NCBI GenBank assembly: GCA_039820405.1 | Contig: JBCBQC010000078.1 | Span: 1-29,223, forward strand | Direction of reading: 5' to 3' | Source: CALLVY01 sp937899855 | GTDB taxonomy: Bacteria > Bacteroidota > Bacteroidia > Chitinophagales > Saprospiraceae | DNA length: 29,223 bases | In this document: positions 1 to 7,129 of the stretch, one piece after another | Position numbering within the stretch: position 1 is the first letter of the stretch | Layout: every line of letters starts with the position of its first letter | Program-made: the position numbers and the translations under genes | Notes under the pieces: model-generated | Seen by the model: the letters and a program-made list of their open reading frames with translations, nothing else | Databases searched by the model: none | Told to the model about the DNA's origin: nothing

Positions 1-39
1 TTTAGAATAAAAAAATCGCCCGGAACCTTTTATTCTAAA
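1..39. repeat. 12-bp perfect inverted repeat at the left edge
   Basis: Bases 1-12 (TTTAGAATAAAA) are the exact reverse complement of bases 28-39, with a 15-base G/C-containing loop between them. It lies immediately upstream of the HU promoter at 43-73. It could be the hairpin of an upstream gene cut off by the window, or an operator for the HU gene. There is no T run after the second arm, so an ordinary terminator reading to the right is not obvious. Confidence 0.6.
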
Positions 40-42
40 CAC

Positions 43-73
43 TTGTTTTTGATAGTTCAAGGACATATTTTTG
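43..73 (+). promoter_or_regulatory. Bacteroidota-type promoter for the HU gene
   Basis: A TTG at 43-45 and TATTTTTG at 66-73 match the -33 (TTG) and -7 (TAnnTTTG) elements known for the primary sigma factor of Bacteroidota, with a 20-base spacer. The predicted transcript would start about five bases after 73, giving an untranslated leader of roughly 25-30 bases before the ATG at 107. The same spacing recurs in front of the PadR gene in this window, which strengthens the call. Confidence 0.65.
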
Positions 74-106
74 TGCCAGATTTTTCAAATTAAAAAATTA
101 CATAAA

Positions 107-379
107 ATGAACAAAGGAGATTTAATCAACAAAGTTGCCGAAGATGCCAACTTGACCAAAGTCCAAGCTACGGAGGCTTTGAACTCCATCATCAGCACCA
201 TCGGGGAATGTCTCAAGGACGGCGATCGCGTATCTCTGGTTGGTTTTGGAACCTTTTCCACGGCGGAAAGAGATGCACGTACGGGGAGAAACCCGAAGAC
301 GGGAGAGGCGATCCAAATTGCTGCACGTACCGTTATAAAATTCAAGGCGGGTAAAGAATTGGTAGAATCGGTCAACTAA
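107..379 (+). CDS. HU family DNA-binding protein
   Basis: A 90-residue protein of the HU/IHF family. These small basic dimers bend DNA in the nucleoid without strong sequence specificity. The ATG at 107 gives the canonical start (MNKGDLINKVAED) and the usual length of about 90 residues; an in-frame TTG at 71 would overlap the predicted promoter and is rejected. The helical first half carries the usual VGFGTF turn. The beta-arm contains the family signature around GRNPKTGE, including the proline that intercalates into DNA, and the chain ends with the typical VIKFKAGKEL strand. It stands alone, with a promoter at 43-73 and a terminator at 413-450. HU, rather than the alpha or beta IHF subunit, is the best family call, but paralogues are common in this phylum, so no symbol is given. 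Confidence 0.95.
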   Translation: MNKGDLINKVAEDANLTKVQATEALNSIISTIGECLKDGDRVSLVGFGTFSTAERDARTGRNPKTGEAIQIAARTVIKFKAGKELVESVN

Positions 380-412
380 GCCGACCAATTACTGACGGTA
401 TATACTAGCGAG

Positions 413-450
413 CAGGGCGATTTCTCTACGGGAAATCGCCCTGTTTATTT
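413..450 (+). terminator. Intrinsic terminator after the HU gene
   Basis: An 11-bp perfect stem (413-423 with 433-443, CAGGGCGATTT pairing with AAATCGCCCTG) encloses a nine-base loop and is followed by TTTATTT. It lies 33 bases after the HU stop codon. Confidence 0.85.
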
Positions 451-509
451 CCCCCACCAAGGCCATCCGTTTTTCGGCGCGATTCGTGCAATAAGGCCAA
501 TAAAATGTA

Positions 510-517
510 TACTTTTG
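510..517 (+). promoter_or_regulatory. -7 element (TACTTTTG) of a likely promoter for the cystathionine gene
   Basis: TACTTTTG matches TAnnTTTG. No good TTG is found at the expected -33 distance, so this is only a partial promoter. If used, the leader before the ATG at 670 would be about 145 bases, long for this genome. I looked for the SAM-I riboswitch core in that leader and did not find it. The gene has a clear Shine-Dalgarno-like GGAGGG at 657-662, unusual in a phylum where such sites are rare. Confidence 0.4.
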
Positions 518-669
518 TAGCTCCCCGAAGCGAGCGTACACCCCGCGGATTTTTTGCGCCACTTTCGCAACCCCCCCGCCCGTACGACTGTTCATTTGGC
601 GTAGCATTTATCAGCACAATCAAATAATACCAAATCACAAACCTATTTAAATCCCTGGAGGGCCCTTCG

Positions 670-1815
670 ATGAAATTCGACACCAAAGTAATTCACGCGG
701 GTATTGATCCCGATCCGTCTACCGGAGCCATCATGACTCCCATTTTTCAGACTTCGACCTACGTACAACGCACACCGGGCGATCACGATGGCTACGAATA
801 CGCCCGTACCCAAAATCCCACCCGCTCCGTACTCGAAACCAACCTCGCCGCCCTGGAAAACGGCAGCGCCGCCGTCTGCTTCGGTAGTGGCCTGGCCGCC
901 ATGGACGCCGTCCTCAAACTGCTCAATCCCGGCGACGAGATCCTGGCCACCGACGACCTCTACGGTGGTTCTTACCGCCTGATTACCAAAATCTACGAGC
1001 GCTTTGGCCTGAAGGTGCAGTTTATCGATATGTCCGACCCCAGCGCGGTAGCCGAGAAAATCACCGAGCACACCAAGCTGCTGTGGATCGAAACGCCCAC
1101 CAACCCCATGCTCAAGCTGGTGGACATTGAGGCCATCTGTAAGGTGGCCAAGGAAAAGGGCGTCCGGACTTGTGTGGACAACACCTTTGCTTCGCCTTAT
1201 TTGCAAACGCCCCTCGATCTTGGGGCCGATTTGGTACTGCACTCCGCCACGAAGTACCTGGGAGGTCACAGCGACGTCGTCCTGGGTGCGGTAGTAGCCA
1301 AAACCCAGGAATTGGCCGATCAACTGTACTTTATTCAGAACGCTTCGGGGGCCGTACCCGGTCCGCAGGATTGCTTTTTGGTACTCCGCGGGATCAAAAC
1401 CCTGCATTTGCGCGTAGAACGCGCCTGCAAGAATGCTAAGAAGATTGCCAAGTACCTCGTGATGCACCCCAAGGTCGCCAACGTCTACTGGCCAGGTTTT
1501 AAGGACCATCCGGGCTACGAGATTGCCAAGAAGCAGATGCGCCATTTTGGGGGCATGGTCTCCTTCGACATGCTGGAAGATACGATGGAGGTGGCCAATA
1601 AGGTCCTGTCGAGTACGGTGCTTTTCTCCTTGGCCGAGTCGCTGGGAGGGGTGGAGTCCCTGATTGGGCATCCCGCCACGATGACCCACGCTTCAATTCC
1701 CCGGCCCGAACGCCTCAAGGTTGGCCTGACCGATTCCCTCATCCGGTTGAGTGTCGGTATTGAAGATGTTGATGATCTGTTGGAAGACCTCGAACAGGCC
1801 TTCGCCAACCTCTAG
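670..1815 (+). CDS. Cystathionine gamma-synthase / gamma-lyase (PLP-dependent trans-sulfuration enzyme)
   Basis: A 381-residue cytosolic enzyme of the Cys/Met metabolism PLP family (fold type I). It makes cystathionine from an activated homoserine and cysteine, or cleaves cystathionine to cysteine. The PLP lysine is K195 in HSATKYLGGHSD. The phosphate-binding tyrosine and arginine lie in YEYARTQNPT (residues 43-52), the cofactor aspartate in VDNTFASPYLQ (about 169-179), and the substrate arginine near the C-terminus in DSLIRLSVGIED. The stretch SLGGVESLIGHPATMTH fits the synthase/gamma-lyase branch rather than the beta-lyase branch, but synthase and lyase cannot be separated by eye. Length is normal. 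The start is fixed by GGAGGG seven bases upstream. It appears monocistronic, with a terminator at 1839-1884. Confidence 0.9.
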   Translation: MKFDTKVIHAGIDPDPSTGAIMTPIFQTSTYVQRTPGDHDGYEYARTQNPTRSVLETNLAALENGSAAVCFGSGLAAMDAVLKLLNPGDEILATDDLYGGSYRLITKIYERFGLKVQFIDMSDPSAVAEKITEHTKLLWIETPTNPMLKLVDIEAICKVAKEKGVRTCVDNTFASPYLQTPLDLGADLVLHSATKYLGGHSDVVLGAVVAKTQELADQLYFIQNASGAVPGPQDCFLVLRGIKTLHLRVERACKNAKKIAKYLVMHPKVANVYWPGFKDHPGYEIAKKQMRHFGGMVSFDMLEDTMEVANKVLSSTVLFSLAESLGGVESLIGHPATMTHASIPRPERLKVGLTDSLIRLSVGIEDVDDLLEDLEQAFANL

Positions 1816-1838
1816 GTCTGCCGTTTTTGGTGCTGCGC

Positions 1839-1884
1839 AAACGCGCTTCTTTCCGCTGGGAAGGGAGCGCGTTTTGTCGTTTTT
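1839..1884 (+). terminator. Intrinsic terminator after the cystathionine gene
   Basis: An imperfect long stem (AAACGCGCT at 1839-1847 pairing with AGCGCGTTT at 1866-1874, continued by TTTCC/GGAA pairs with bulges) is followed by a T-rich run up to 1884, 24 bases after the stop codon. Confidence 0.7.
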
Positions 1885-2105
1885 GGAGGCTTGGGTAAAA
1901 TGTTAAAATTCGTACGGGGCGATTTTTTTTAAATTTTTTTCGAATTTTTTCAAACCGTTCATAATGAGGGGCTTATCGGGCTTTTTTGTTGTTGCTAAGT
2001 CCCTAAAATGACTCCTTTTTGGGTTTGGATTTATGGAATTTTTCCGGTGAAAGCGTCTATGTACCGAATTTTTTAATCGCTTCATCAATATCTAAATCAC
2101 AAAAA

Positions 2106-2543
2106 ATGGAAAAGAAGAACATCCTTCACACCGAACAGATCAACCTCAAGAACCGCACGTATTTTTTGGACATCAAGGTCAGCGAGGCGGGCAAACAGTT
2201 TTTGACCCTGACTCAGGTCGAGGACCAAGAAGACGGCAGTAGCAACCGCCAGCGGCTGGTGCTTTTTGAAGAGGACCTGCTGCGGCTGAGCGAACGGCTG
2301 GTGCGGACGCTGCTGTACTTTCACCCCAGCGACCTGATGGCGGACAAGGCCTACGTGGACCAGGAGCGCGCCAATCACGCCAATGCTTTTCGCCGCTGGA
2401 CCCGAGCCGACGAAAACCTACTGGCCGAATTGTACCAGCAGGGTCACGAAATTCCTGAATTGATGGAGCATTTTAAGCGCAACGAGCGCGCCATTATTAA
2501 GCGCCTGGAGATGATGGGAATTGCTATGAAAGCTAGTGCTTAG
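2106..2543 (+). CDS. PUR-domain (DUF3276) nucleic-acid-binding protein with a C-terminal helical domain
   Basis: A 145-residue protein. The first ~70 residues match the bacterial PUR/DUF3276 family: the strand pattern NRTYFLDIKVSEAGKQFLTLTQ followed by a charged turn and an R-LVLFEEDLLRLSERL helix. PUR domains bind single-stranded DNA or RNA. After a linker, residues ~95-142 (RRWTRADENLLAELYQQG, then IPELMEHFKRNERAI and KRLEMMGI) look like the short helix-turn-helix found at the end of many bacterial proteins (W-T-x-x-E-x-x-x-L ... I-x-x-R-L). ATG at 2106 is chosen because it gives MEKKNILHTEQ, a family-like start, while upstream in-frame codons have no homology. It precedes radC by 87 bases. 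Cellular role unknown; regulator or nucleoid factor are both possible. Confidence 0.8.
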   Translation: MEKKNILHTEQINLKNRTYFLDIKVSEAGKQFLTLTQVEDQEDGSSNRQRLVLFEEDLLRLSERLVRTLLYFHPSDLMADKAYVDQERANHANAFRRWTRADENLLAELYQQGHEIPELMEHFKRNERAIIKRLEMMGIAMKASA

Positions 2544-2545
2544 TA

Positions 2546-2601
2546 CCGTTTACACCGCGTCAACCGTAAACGGATGGACGGGCTGGGGCCACGGCCCCAG
2601 C
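2546..2601. repeat. Two adjacent inverted repeats between the PUR gene and radC
   Basis: CCGTTTAC at 2546-2553 pairs perfectly with GTAAACGG at 2566-2573 (12-base loop). GCTGGGGCC at 2582-2590 pairs perfectly with GGCCCCAGC at 2593-2601. The second, GC-rich arm is followed by a weak T-containing run (TACTTTTAC), so it may act as a weak terminator or attenuator between the two genes. Confidence 0.55.
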
Positions 2602-2630
2602 TACTTTTACCCTCCCCAAAAAACCAAGCC

Positions 2631-3326
2631 ATGGAATATCAAAATCGCCTCGCGATCAAATACTGGGCGGATGAAGATCGCCCCCGGGAAAAATTACTGC
2701 TCAAAGGCCTGTGGAGCTTGTCCAATGCAGAATTGGTCGCCATCTTGATCCGCAGTGGAAATCGGGAAGAGTCGGCGGTTGCCCTCGCCCAGCGGCTACT
2801 CCAATCGGTCGACAATGACCTCAACGAGTTGGGAAAGCGCCAGGTGGCCGAATTGATGCAGTTTCACGGTATTGGTCGGGTCAAAGCCATCAGCATTGCG
2901 GCGGCCCTCGAACTGGGACGTCGGCGGCAGGGGAGTCCGGTAAAGGAGCGCCCCCAAATTCGGGGCAGCAAGGATGCCTACGAGCTGATGGCGCCCCTGT
3001 TGGGCGATTTGGAGCACGAGGAATTTTGGATTTTACTCCTCAACCGCGCCAACCGCCTCATCGGTCGGGCCCAAATCAGTCGGGGTGGGGTAGCGGGCAC
3101 CGTAGTAGATGCTAAGGTGATCTTTAAAAAGGCCGTCGATGCACTGGCTTGCTCCATTATCCTGTGTCACAATCATCCTTCGGGCAACCTCAAACCCAGC
3201 CAAGCCGATCGCGATATCACTCGAAAATTACGCTGGGCGGGGCGCAATTTGGAGGTTGCCGTATTGGACCACGTAATCATCTCCGATCGGGGCTTCTACA
3301 GCTTTGCCGATGAGGGGGAGTTTTAG
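2631..3326 (+). CDS. radC: RadC family protein (UPF0758, JAB/MPN metalloprotease-like fold)
   Basis: A 231-residue protein. Residues ~1-100 form the helical N-terminal part with a helix-hairpin-helix-like stretch FHGIGRVKA (78-86). Residues ~110-231 are the JAB domain with the zinc signature H180-N-H182-P-S-G...P-S-Q-A-D193. A glutamate lies in the preceding strand (EEFWILLLN, 130-138) and the conserved HVIISDRGFYSF end is present. The ATG at 2631 is preferred over the in-frame ATG at 2574 because MEYQNRLAIKYWADEDRPREKLL matches the usual beginning of the family and the earlier start would run through the GC-rich palindrome. The historical link to DNA repair is not supported for the family; its biochemical role is uncertain. 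The length is as expected and all metal ligands are present. Confidence 0.92.
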   Translation: MEYQNRLAIKYWADEDRPREKLLLKGLWSLSNAELVAILIRSGNREESAVALAQRLLQSVDNDLNELGKRQVAELMQFHGIGRVKAISIAAALELGRRRQGSPVKERPQIRGSKDAYELMAPLLGDLEHEEFWILLLNRANRLIGRAQISRGGVAGTVVDAKVIFKKAVDALACSIILCHNHPSGNLKPSQADRDITRKLRWAGRNLEVAVLDHVIISDRGFYSFADEGEF

Positions 3327-3476
3327 AAGCGCCCCATCGAAGGGGACCGCCACGAGCAAAAAAACGCTAACTTACATTAACTTTAGGCCCAGCGAAACCT
3401 TCTCCCCGCCCCCATGTTTATACAGGGCGATGGTTTTTGCCACGCAATATTGACTGCGGTCATCTGATCAAAGGGT

Positions 3477-5234
3477 ATGAACGAGAAAAACAAATTTGAC
3501 TACGTCTTACTGGGAAGAGTGCTCGCAATGGCCAAACCCTACCGCCGCGTTTTTGCCTTTACGGGCGTACTGGCCGTGGTACTGGCTCCCCTCGTTATCC
3601 TGAGGCCCTACCTCATTAAGGTCATGGTAGATGACTACATCTTCAACTACGACATCGCCGGGATGACTCGGGTCGCCCTGATTATCGTGGGGGTGGTGGC
3701 CTTACAGGTACTTTTGCGCTACCTGTTTATCTACAACGCCGCCTGGCTGGGACAAACCGTTATCCGCGACCTCCGTACCCAGGTGTTTCGGCACATTACC
3801 CGCCTGCGGCTCACCTACTTCGATACCACGCCCATCGGTACCTCGACCACCCGAACCATCAACGACATCGAAACCATCAACTCGGTTTTCTCCGAGGGCG
3901 TCATTACCATCATGGCGGATTTGATCACCTTGTTTGCGGTGCTGGGGATCATGTTTTACACCAGCTGGCAACTGACCCTGGTTTGTTTGACCGTGGTGCC
4001 CTTTTTGATGATTGCGACCTACATCTTTAAAGAAAAGGTCAAGGTCTCTTATCAAAAGGTACGGAACGAGATTTCCAAGATGAACGCCTTTTTGCAGGAG
4101 CGCATTACGGGAATGCGGATCGTACAAATCTTTAATTCTGAGCGGCGCGAAGGGGAAAAATTTCGGACGATCAACCGCAAGTACACCCAAGCCAATCTCG
4201 ACGCCATCCTCTACTACGCCGTATTTTTTCCGGTGGTGGAGATCATCATGGCGGCGGCCCTGGGGCTGATGGTCTGGTGGGGCGCACGTGGTGTCATCAG
4301 CGCCGAGGTGACCCTCGGTACCCTCGTGGCTTTTCCCATTTACCTGTCCATGTTCTTTCGTCCCATCCGCTTGTTGGCGGATAAATTCAATACCCTCCAA
4401 ATGGGCTTGGTCGCGGCCGAACGGGTGTTCAACCTCCTCGATCGCAAGACGATGATTGCCGACGTGGGGGAGCGCAGCGCCGAAAACATCGAAGGGCGGG
4501 TGGAATTCAAAGCGGTGAGTTTTGCTTACACCGAAGTGGATTACGTCTTGCGGGACCTCAGTTTTCAAATCCAAGCCGGTGAAACCCTGGCCATCGTGGG
4601 TAGTACGGGCTCGGGCAAGTCGACCATCATCAACATCCTGAGTCGTTTTTACGAGATCCAAAAGGGCGAAATCTTGGTGGATGGCATCAACATCCGCGAT
4701 TACCAGTTGGCCAGCCTGCGGCAACACATCGCCGTGGTACTGCAAGATGTCTTTCTCTTCTCGGGGACCGTGCTGGACAACATCACCCTCCGCGATACCA
4801 GCATCAGCCGGGAACGGGTCATCGAAGCGGCCAAAATGATTGGGGCACACGCGTTTATCGAAAAATTACCGGGGGGCTACGACTACGAAGTCAAAGAACG
4901 GGGGCTCACCCTTTCCATGGGGCAACGCCAGTTGATCTCCTTCGTAAGGGCGCTGGTCTTTGACCCCAAGATCCTCATCCTCGACGAGGCAACTTCCTCC
5001 ATCGACCCCGAGTCAGAGGCCGTGATCCAGTACGCCATCGAGCGCCTGATCGAAAAGCGGACTTCCATTATTGTGGCCCATCGCCTCTCCACCATCCGTC
5101 ACGCCGAAAACATCATGGTGCTCGACAAGGGGAAGGTCGTCGAATACGGCCCCCACGAACAATTGCTACAATTGGAGCAGGGACATTACCGCGAGCTGTA
5201 CGAAATGCAATTTTTGTCGACCGAAATGTCCTGA
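3477..5234 (+). CDS. ABC exporter, fused membrane and ATPase domains (MsbA/multidrug-like)
   Basis: A 585-residue half-transporter of the inner membrane. Residues ~15-320 form the six-helix ABC transporter transmembrane domain, and residues ~345-580 the nucleotide-binding domain. The Walker A is GSTGSGKST (about 375-383), the Q-loop lies in VVLQDVFLFSGT, and Walker B with the catalytic glutamate is ILILDEATSSID (about 499-510). The switch histidine is in IVAHRLSTI. The signature is LSMGQRQ rather than LSGGQ. Such exporters move lipids, drugs or peptides; the substrate cannot be read from sequence, and MsbA is only one option. Proteins of this architecture work as homo- or heterodimers; no second subunit is next to it. 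The start at 3477 has AAGGGT just upstream. No accessory transport genes flank it. Confidence 0.93.
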   Translation: MNEKNKFDYVLLGRVLAMAKPYRRVFAFTGVLAVVLAPLVILRPYLIKVMVDDYIFNYDIAGMTRVALIIVGVVALQVLLRYLFIYNAAWLGQTVIRDLRTQVFRHITRLRLTYFDTTPIGTSTTRTINDIETINSVFSEGVITIMADLITLFAVLGIMFYTSWQLTLVCLTVVPFLMIATYIFKEKVKVSYQKVRNEISKMNAFLQERITGMRIVQIFNSERREGEKFRTINRKYTQANLDAILYYAVFFPVVEIIMAAALGLMVWWGARGVISAEVTLGTLVAFPIYLSMFFRPIRLLADKFNTLQMGLVAAERVFNLLDRKTMIADVGERSAENIEGRVEFKAVSFAYTEVDYVLRDLSFQIQAGETLAIVGSTGSGKSTIINILSRFYEIQKGEILVDGINIRDYQLASLRQHIAVVLQDVFLFSGTVLDNITLRDTSISRERVIEAAKMIGAHAFIEKLPGGYDYEVKERGLTLSMGQRQLISFVRALVFDPKILILDEATSSIDPESEAVIQYAIERLIEKRTSIIVAHRLSTIRHAENIMVLDKGKVVEYGPHEQLLQLEQGHYRELYEMQFLSTEMS

Positions 5235-5369
5235 AGCCCAATTCTCATCGAATAATTATCCTTCTTAACCGTCATTGGCGTCCTGCTGGTCTATCTCGTT
5301 ACCGTTTGTTCCAACAATTCCGTAATTTGAGTAGTTGTAAGGAAAAGTTCACGCTAAAAATATACCCTG

Positions 5370-5861
5370 ATGCAATACCGTCGCACCGATATCAACCCCT
5401 TCAATTCCATCCGCAGTATTCTGTTTTTGGTCCTGTTTTTTGTGGCTTTGTTTTTTGTGGCCCGCGGTATTTTTACCCTCCTCTCCTGGGTGGCTCCAGT
5501 CTTGTTGATTCTGACCCTGGTGCTTGACTATAAGACCATCATCGACTACGGAAAGTGGCTCGGACGATTGATACGCAAGGACTTGCTCATGGGGGTCGGA
5601 GCCATCATACTCACGGTGGTGGGTTTTCCGGTCATTGCGGGCTTTCTCTTCTTCAAGGCGCTGATTCGTCGCAAGGTAGGGCAGGTCAAAAAGGACATGG
5701 AGGAGAGGGCCGCTGGTCAGTACATCGAGTTTGAAGAGGTAGAAAGTACGACCTACGAACCCCTCGAACTGCCCCCCCTAGATACGCCCCAAGCCGAACC
5801 GGAGCCACAGCCCGAGACGCGGCGCTCGACCAAAAACGATTACGACGACCTCTTCGAATAG
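5370..5861 (+). CDS. Small integral membrane protein with acidic C-terminal tail
   Basis: A 163-residue protein I do not recognise beyond general type. Hydrophobic segments are at ~16-34 (ILFLVLFFVALFFVARG), ~36-52 (LLSWVAPVLLILTLVLDY) and ~74-95 (MGVGAIILTVVGFPVIAGFLFF), so three membrane helices are likely. The cytoplasmic-looking tail after ~100 is basic (RRKVGQVKKD), then acidic and proline-rich (LELPPLDTPQAEPEPQPE), ending KNDYDDLFE. It lies 14 bases before the glycosyltransferase and 135 bases after the ABC exporter, so it probably shares a transcript with the former. A role in envelope biogenesis is guesswork from context. Confidence 0.7.
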   Translation: MQYRRTDINPFNSIRSILFLVLFFVALFFVARGIFTLLSWVAPVLLILTLVLDYKTIIDYGKWLGRLIRKDLLMGVGAIILTVVGFPVIAGFLFFKALIRRKVGQVKKDMEERAAGQYIEFEEVESTTYEPLELPPLDTPQAEPEPQPETRRSTKNDYDDLFE

Positions 5862-5875
5862 CGGCTCGCCTTTCC

Positions 5876-7054
5876 ATGTTTGCGTCTTTTCCGACGGTGC
5901 TGTTTGCGAGCTTTGGCCTCGTTTCCCTGTTGCTGGCCCTGTATTACGCCTGGCTGATGCAGCGCTATTACCGCCACTGGCAAGCGCTCCCCGAGTGGAA
6001 TCCGCCTTCGTCGTATACCGCTCGTACCTCTATCACGGTCATCGTCCCGGCGCGCAACGAAGCCGCCAACATCGAAGCCTGTCTGCACAGCATCCTGAAC
6101 CAAGCCTACCCGACTTCCCACTACGAAATCCTGGTCGTCGACGATCATTCTACCGACGCCACCCCCCAATTGGTGGCCCAACTGGCCCGCCTCCATCCCC
6201 ACCTTCGCCTGCTCCACCTCCGCGATGCCCCACTGGCGGAAAACGAAGGGGCCTACAAGAAAAAGGCCATTGAGTGGGCGATCCAACAATCCCGCGGGGA
6301 GTTGCTGGTTACCACCGATGCCGATTGCTGGGTACCGCCCCGCTGGTTGCCCCTCCTGGCCTCCTACTACGAGCGTGAGGATGCCGTTTTTATTGCGGCT
6401 CCCGTCAATTTTGACCGCGAACGGACTGCCTTTGAGCGTTTCCAATCCCTGGATTTTGTGGGGATGATGGGGATCACGGGGGCGGGGATTTACGGGGCTT
6501 TCCAACACATGTGTAATGGCGCCAACCTGGCCTATCGCAAAACGGCTTTTTACGCCGTTGGGGGCTTTAGCGGTATCGACCAACGGGCTTCGGGTGATGA
6601 CATGTTGCTCTTGCAGAAAATGGCGCGGCGTTTTCCCGGCCGGATTGGCTTTGTCAAAAATCCAGCGGCTACCGTCCGGACGACGGCCATGCCGACGATC
6701 CGCAGCTTTGTCCAACAACGGCTGCGCTGGGCCTCCAAATCACGAGACTACCCCGAATGGCGAGTTACCCTGCGGCTGGCCTTGGTTTTTTTCTACTGCT
6801 GGAGCATCCTACTGGCGGCCCTGCTGCTGCCCTTTTTTGGAGGACCGGGAGTGCTGTTGTTTCTACTTTTGCTCGGAACGAAGATGGTGGTGGATTACGC
6901 TTTTCTGAGGACGATGAGTCGTTACTTTGGGCGGCTGGACTTGCTGCGGTCCTTTGTCGTATCGGCCTGGTACCACCTGTGGTACATCGCGGTGGTGGGC
7001 TTGTTGGCCAATGTGGTGCAGCGTTACGAGTGGAAGGGGCGGGTGGTACGATAG
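5876..7054 (+). CDS. Membrane-anchored family 2 glycosyltransferase
   Basis: A 392-residue inverting GT-A glycosyltransferase. An N-terminal membrane helix (residues ~6-30) precedes the catalytic domain (~52-290). The nucleotide-sugar aspartates are in VVDDHSTDAT (D89/D90), the metal-binding motif is TTDADCW (D148/D150), and the acceptor/base region is ASGDDMLLLQK (D241/D242). It also has QQRLRW (280-285), the Q-x-x-RW element of processive or membrane GT2 enzymes. Two to three further membrane helices follow (about 300-340 and 360-380). The acceptor probably is a lipid-linked or envelope glycan on the cytoplasmic face. It sits 14 bases after the small membrane protein and converges on gyrB. 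Donor and acceptor cannot be deduced. Confidence 0.9.
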   Translation: MFASFPTVLFASFGLVSLLLALYYAWLMQRYYRHWQALPEWNPPSSYTARTSITVIVPARNEAANIEACLHSILNQAYPTSHYEILVVDDHSTDATPQLVAQLARLHPHLRLLHLRDAPLAENEGAYKKKAIEWAIQQSRGELLVTTDADCWVPPRWLPLLASYYEREDAVFIAAPVNFDRERTAFERFQSLDFVGMMGITGAGIYGAFQHMCNGANLAYRKTAFYAVGGFSGIDQRASGDDMLLLQKMARRFPGRIGFVKNPAATVRTTAMPTIRSFVQQRLRWASKSRDYPEWRVTLRLALVFFYCWSILLAALLLPFFGGPGVLLFLLLLGTKMVVDYAFLRTMSRYFGRLDLLRSFVVSAWYHLWYIAVVGLLANVVQRYEWKGRVVR

Positions 7055-7062
7055 AAAGACCA

Positions 7063-7095
7063 CTGGCCGTTCGGCAATGTTTGCGGAACGGCCAG
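7063..7095. terminator. Hairpin between the convergent glycosyltransferase and gyrB genes
   Basis: CTGGCCGTTC at 7063-7072 pairs perfectly with GAACGGCCAG at 7086-7095, with a 13-base loop. It lies eight bases after the glycosyltransferase stop and 34 bases beyond the gyrB stop. On the minus strand it is followed by a T-containing stretch (TGGTCTTTCT), on the plus strand by no T run. A terminator for gyrB, or a bidirectional one, is likely. Confidence 0.5.
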
Positions 7096-7129
7096 CGGAA
7101 GTGGGCGCAGTCAAGCGTGGTGGAGGCGT

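Noticed and set aside
518..669. SAM riboswitch before the cystathionine gene
   Set aside because: The conserved SAM-I core sequences were looked for and not seen.
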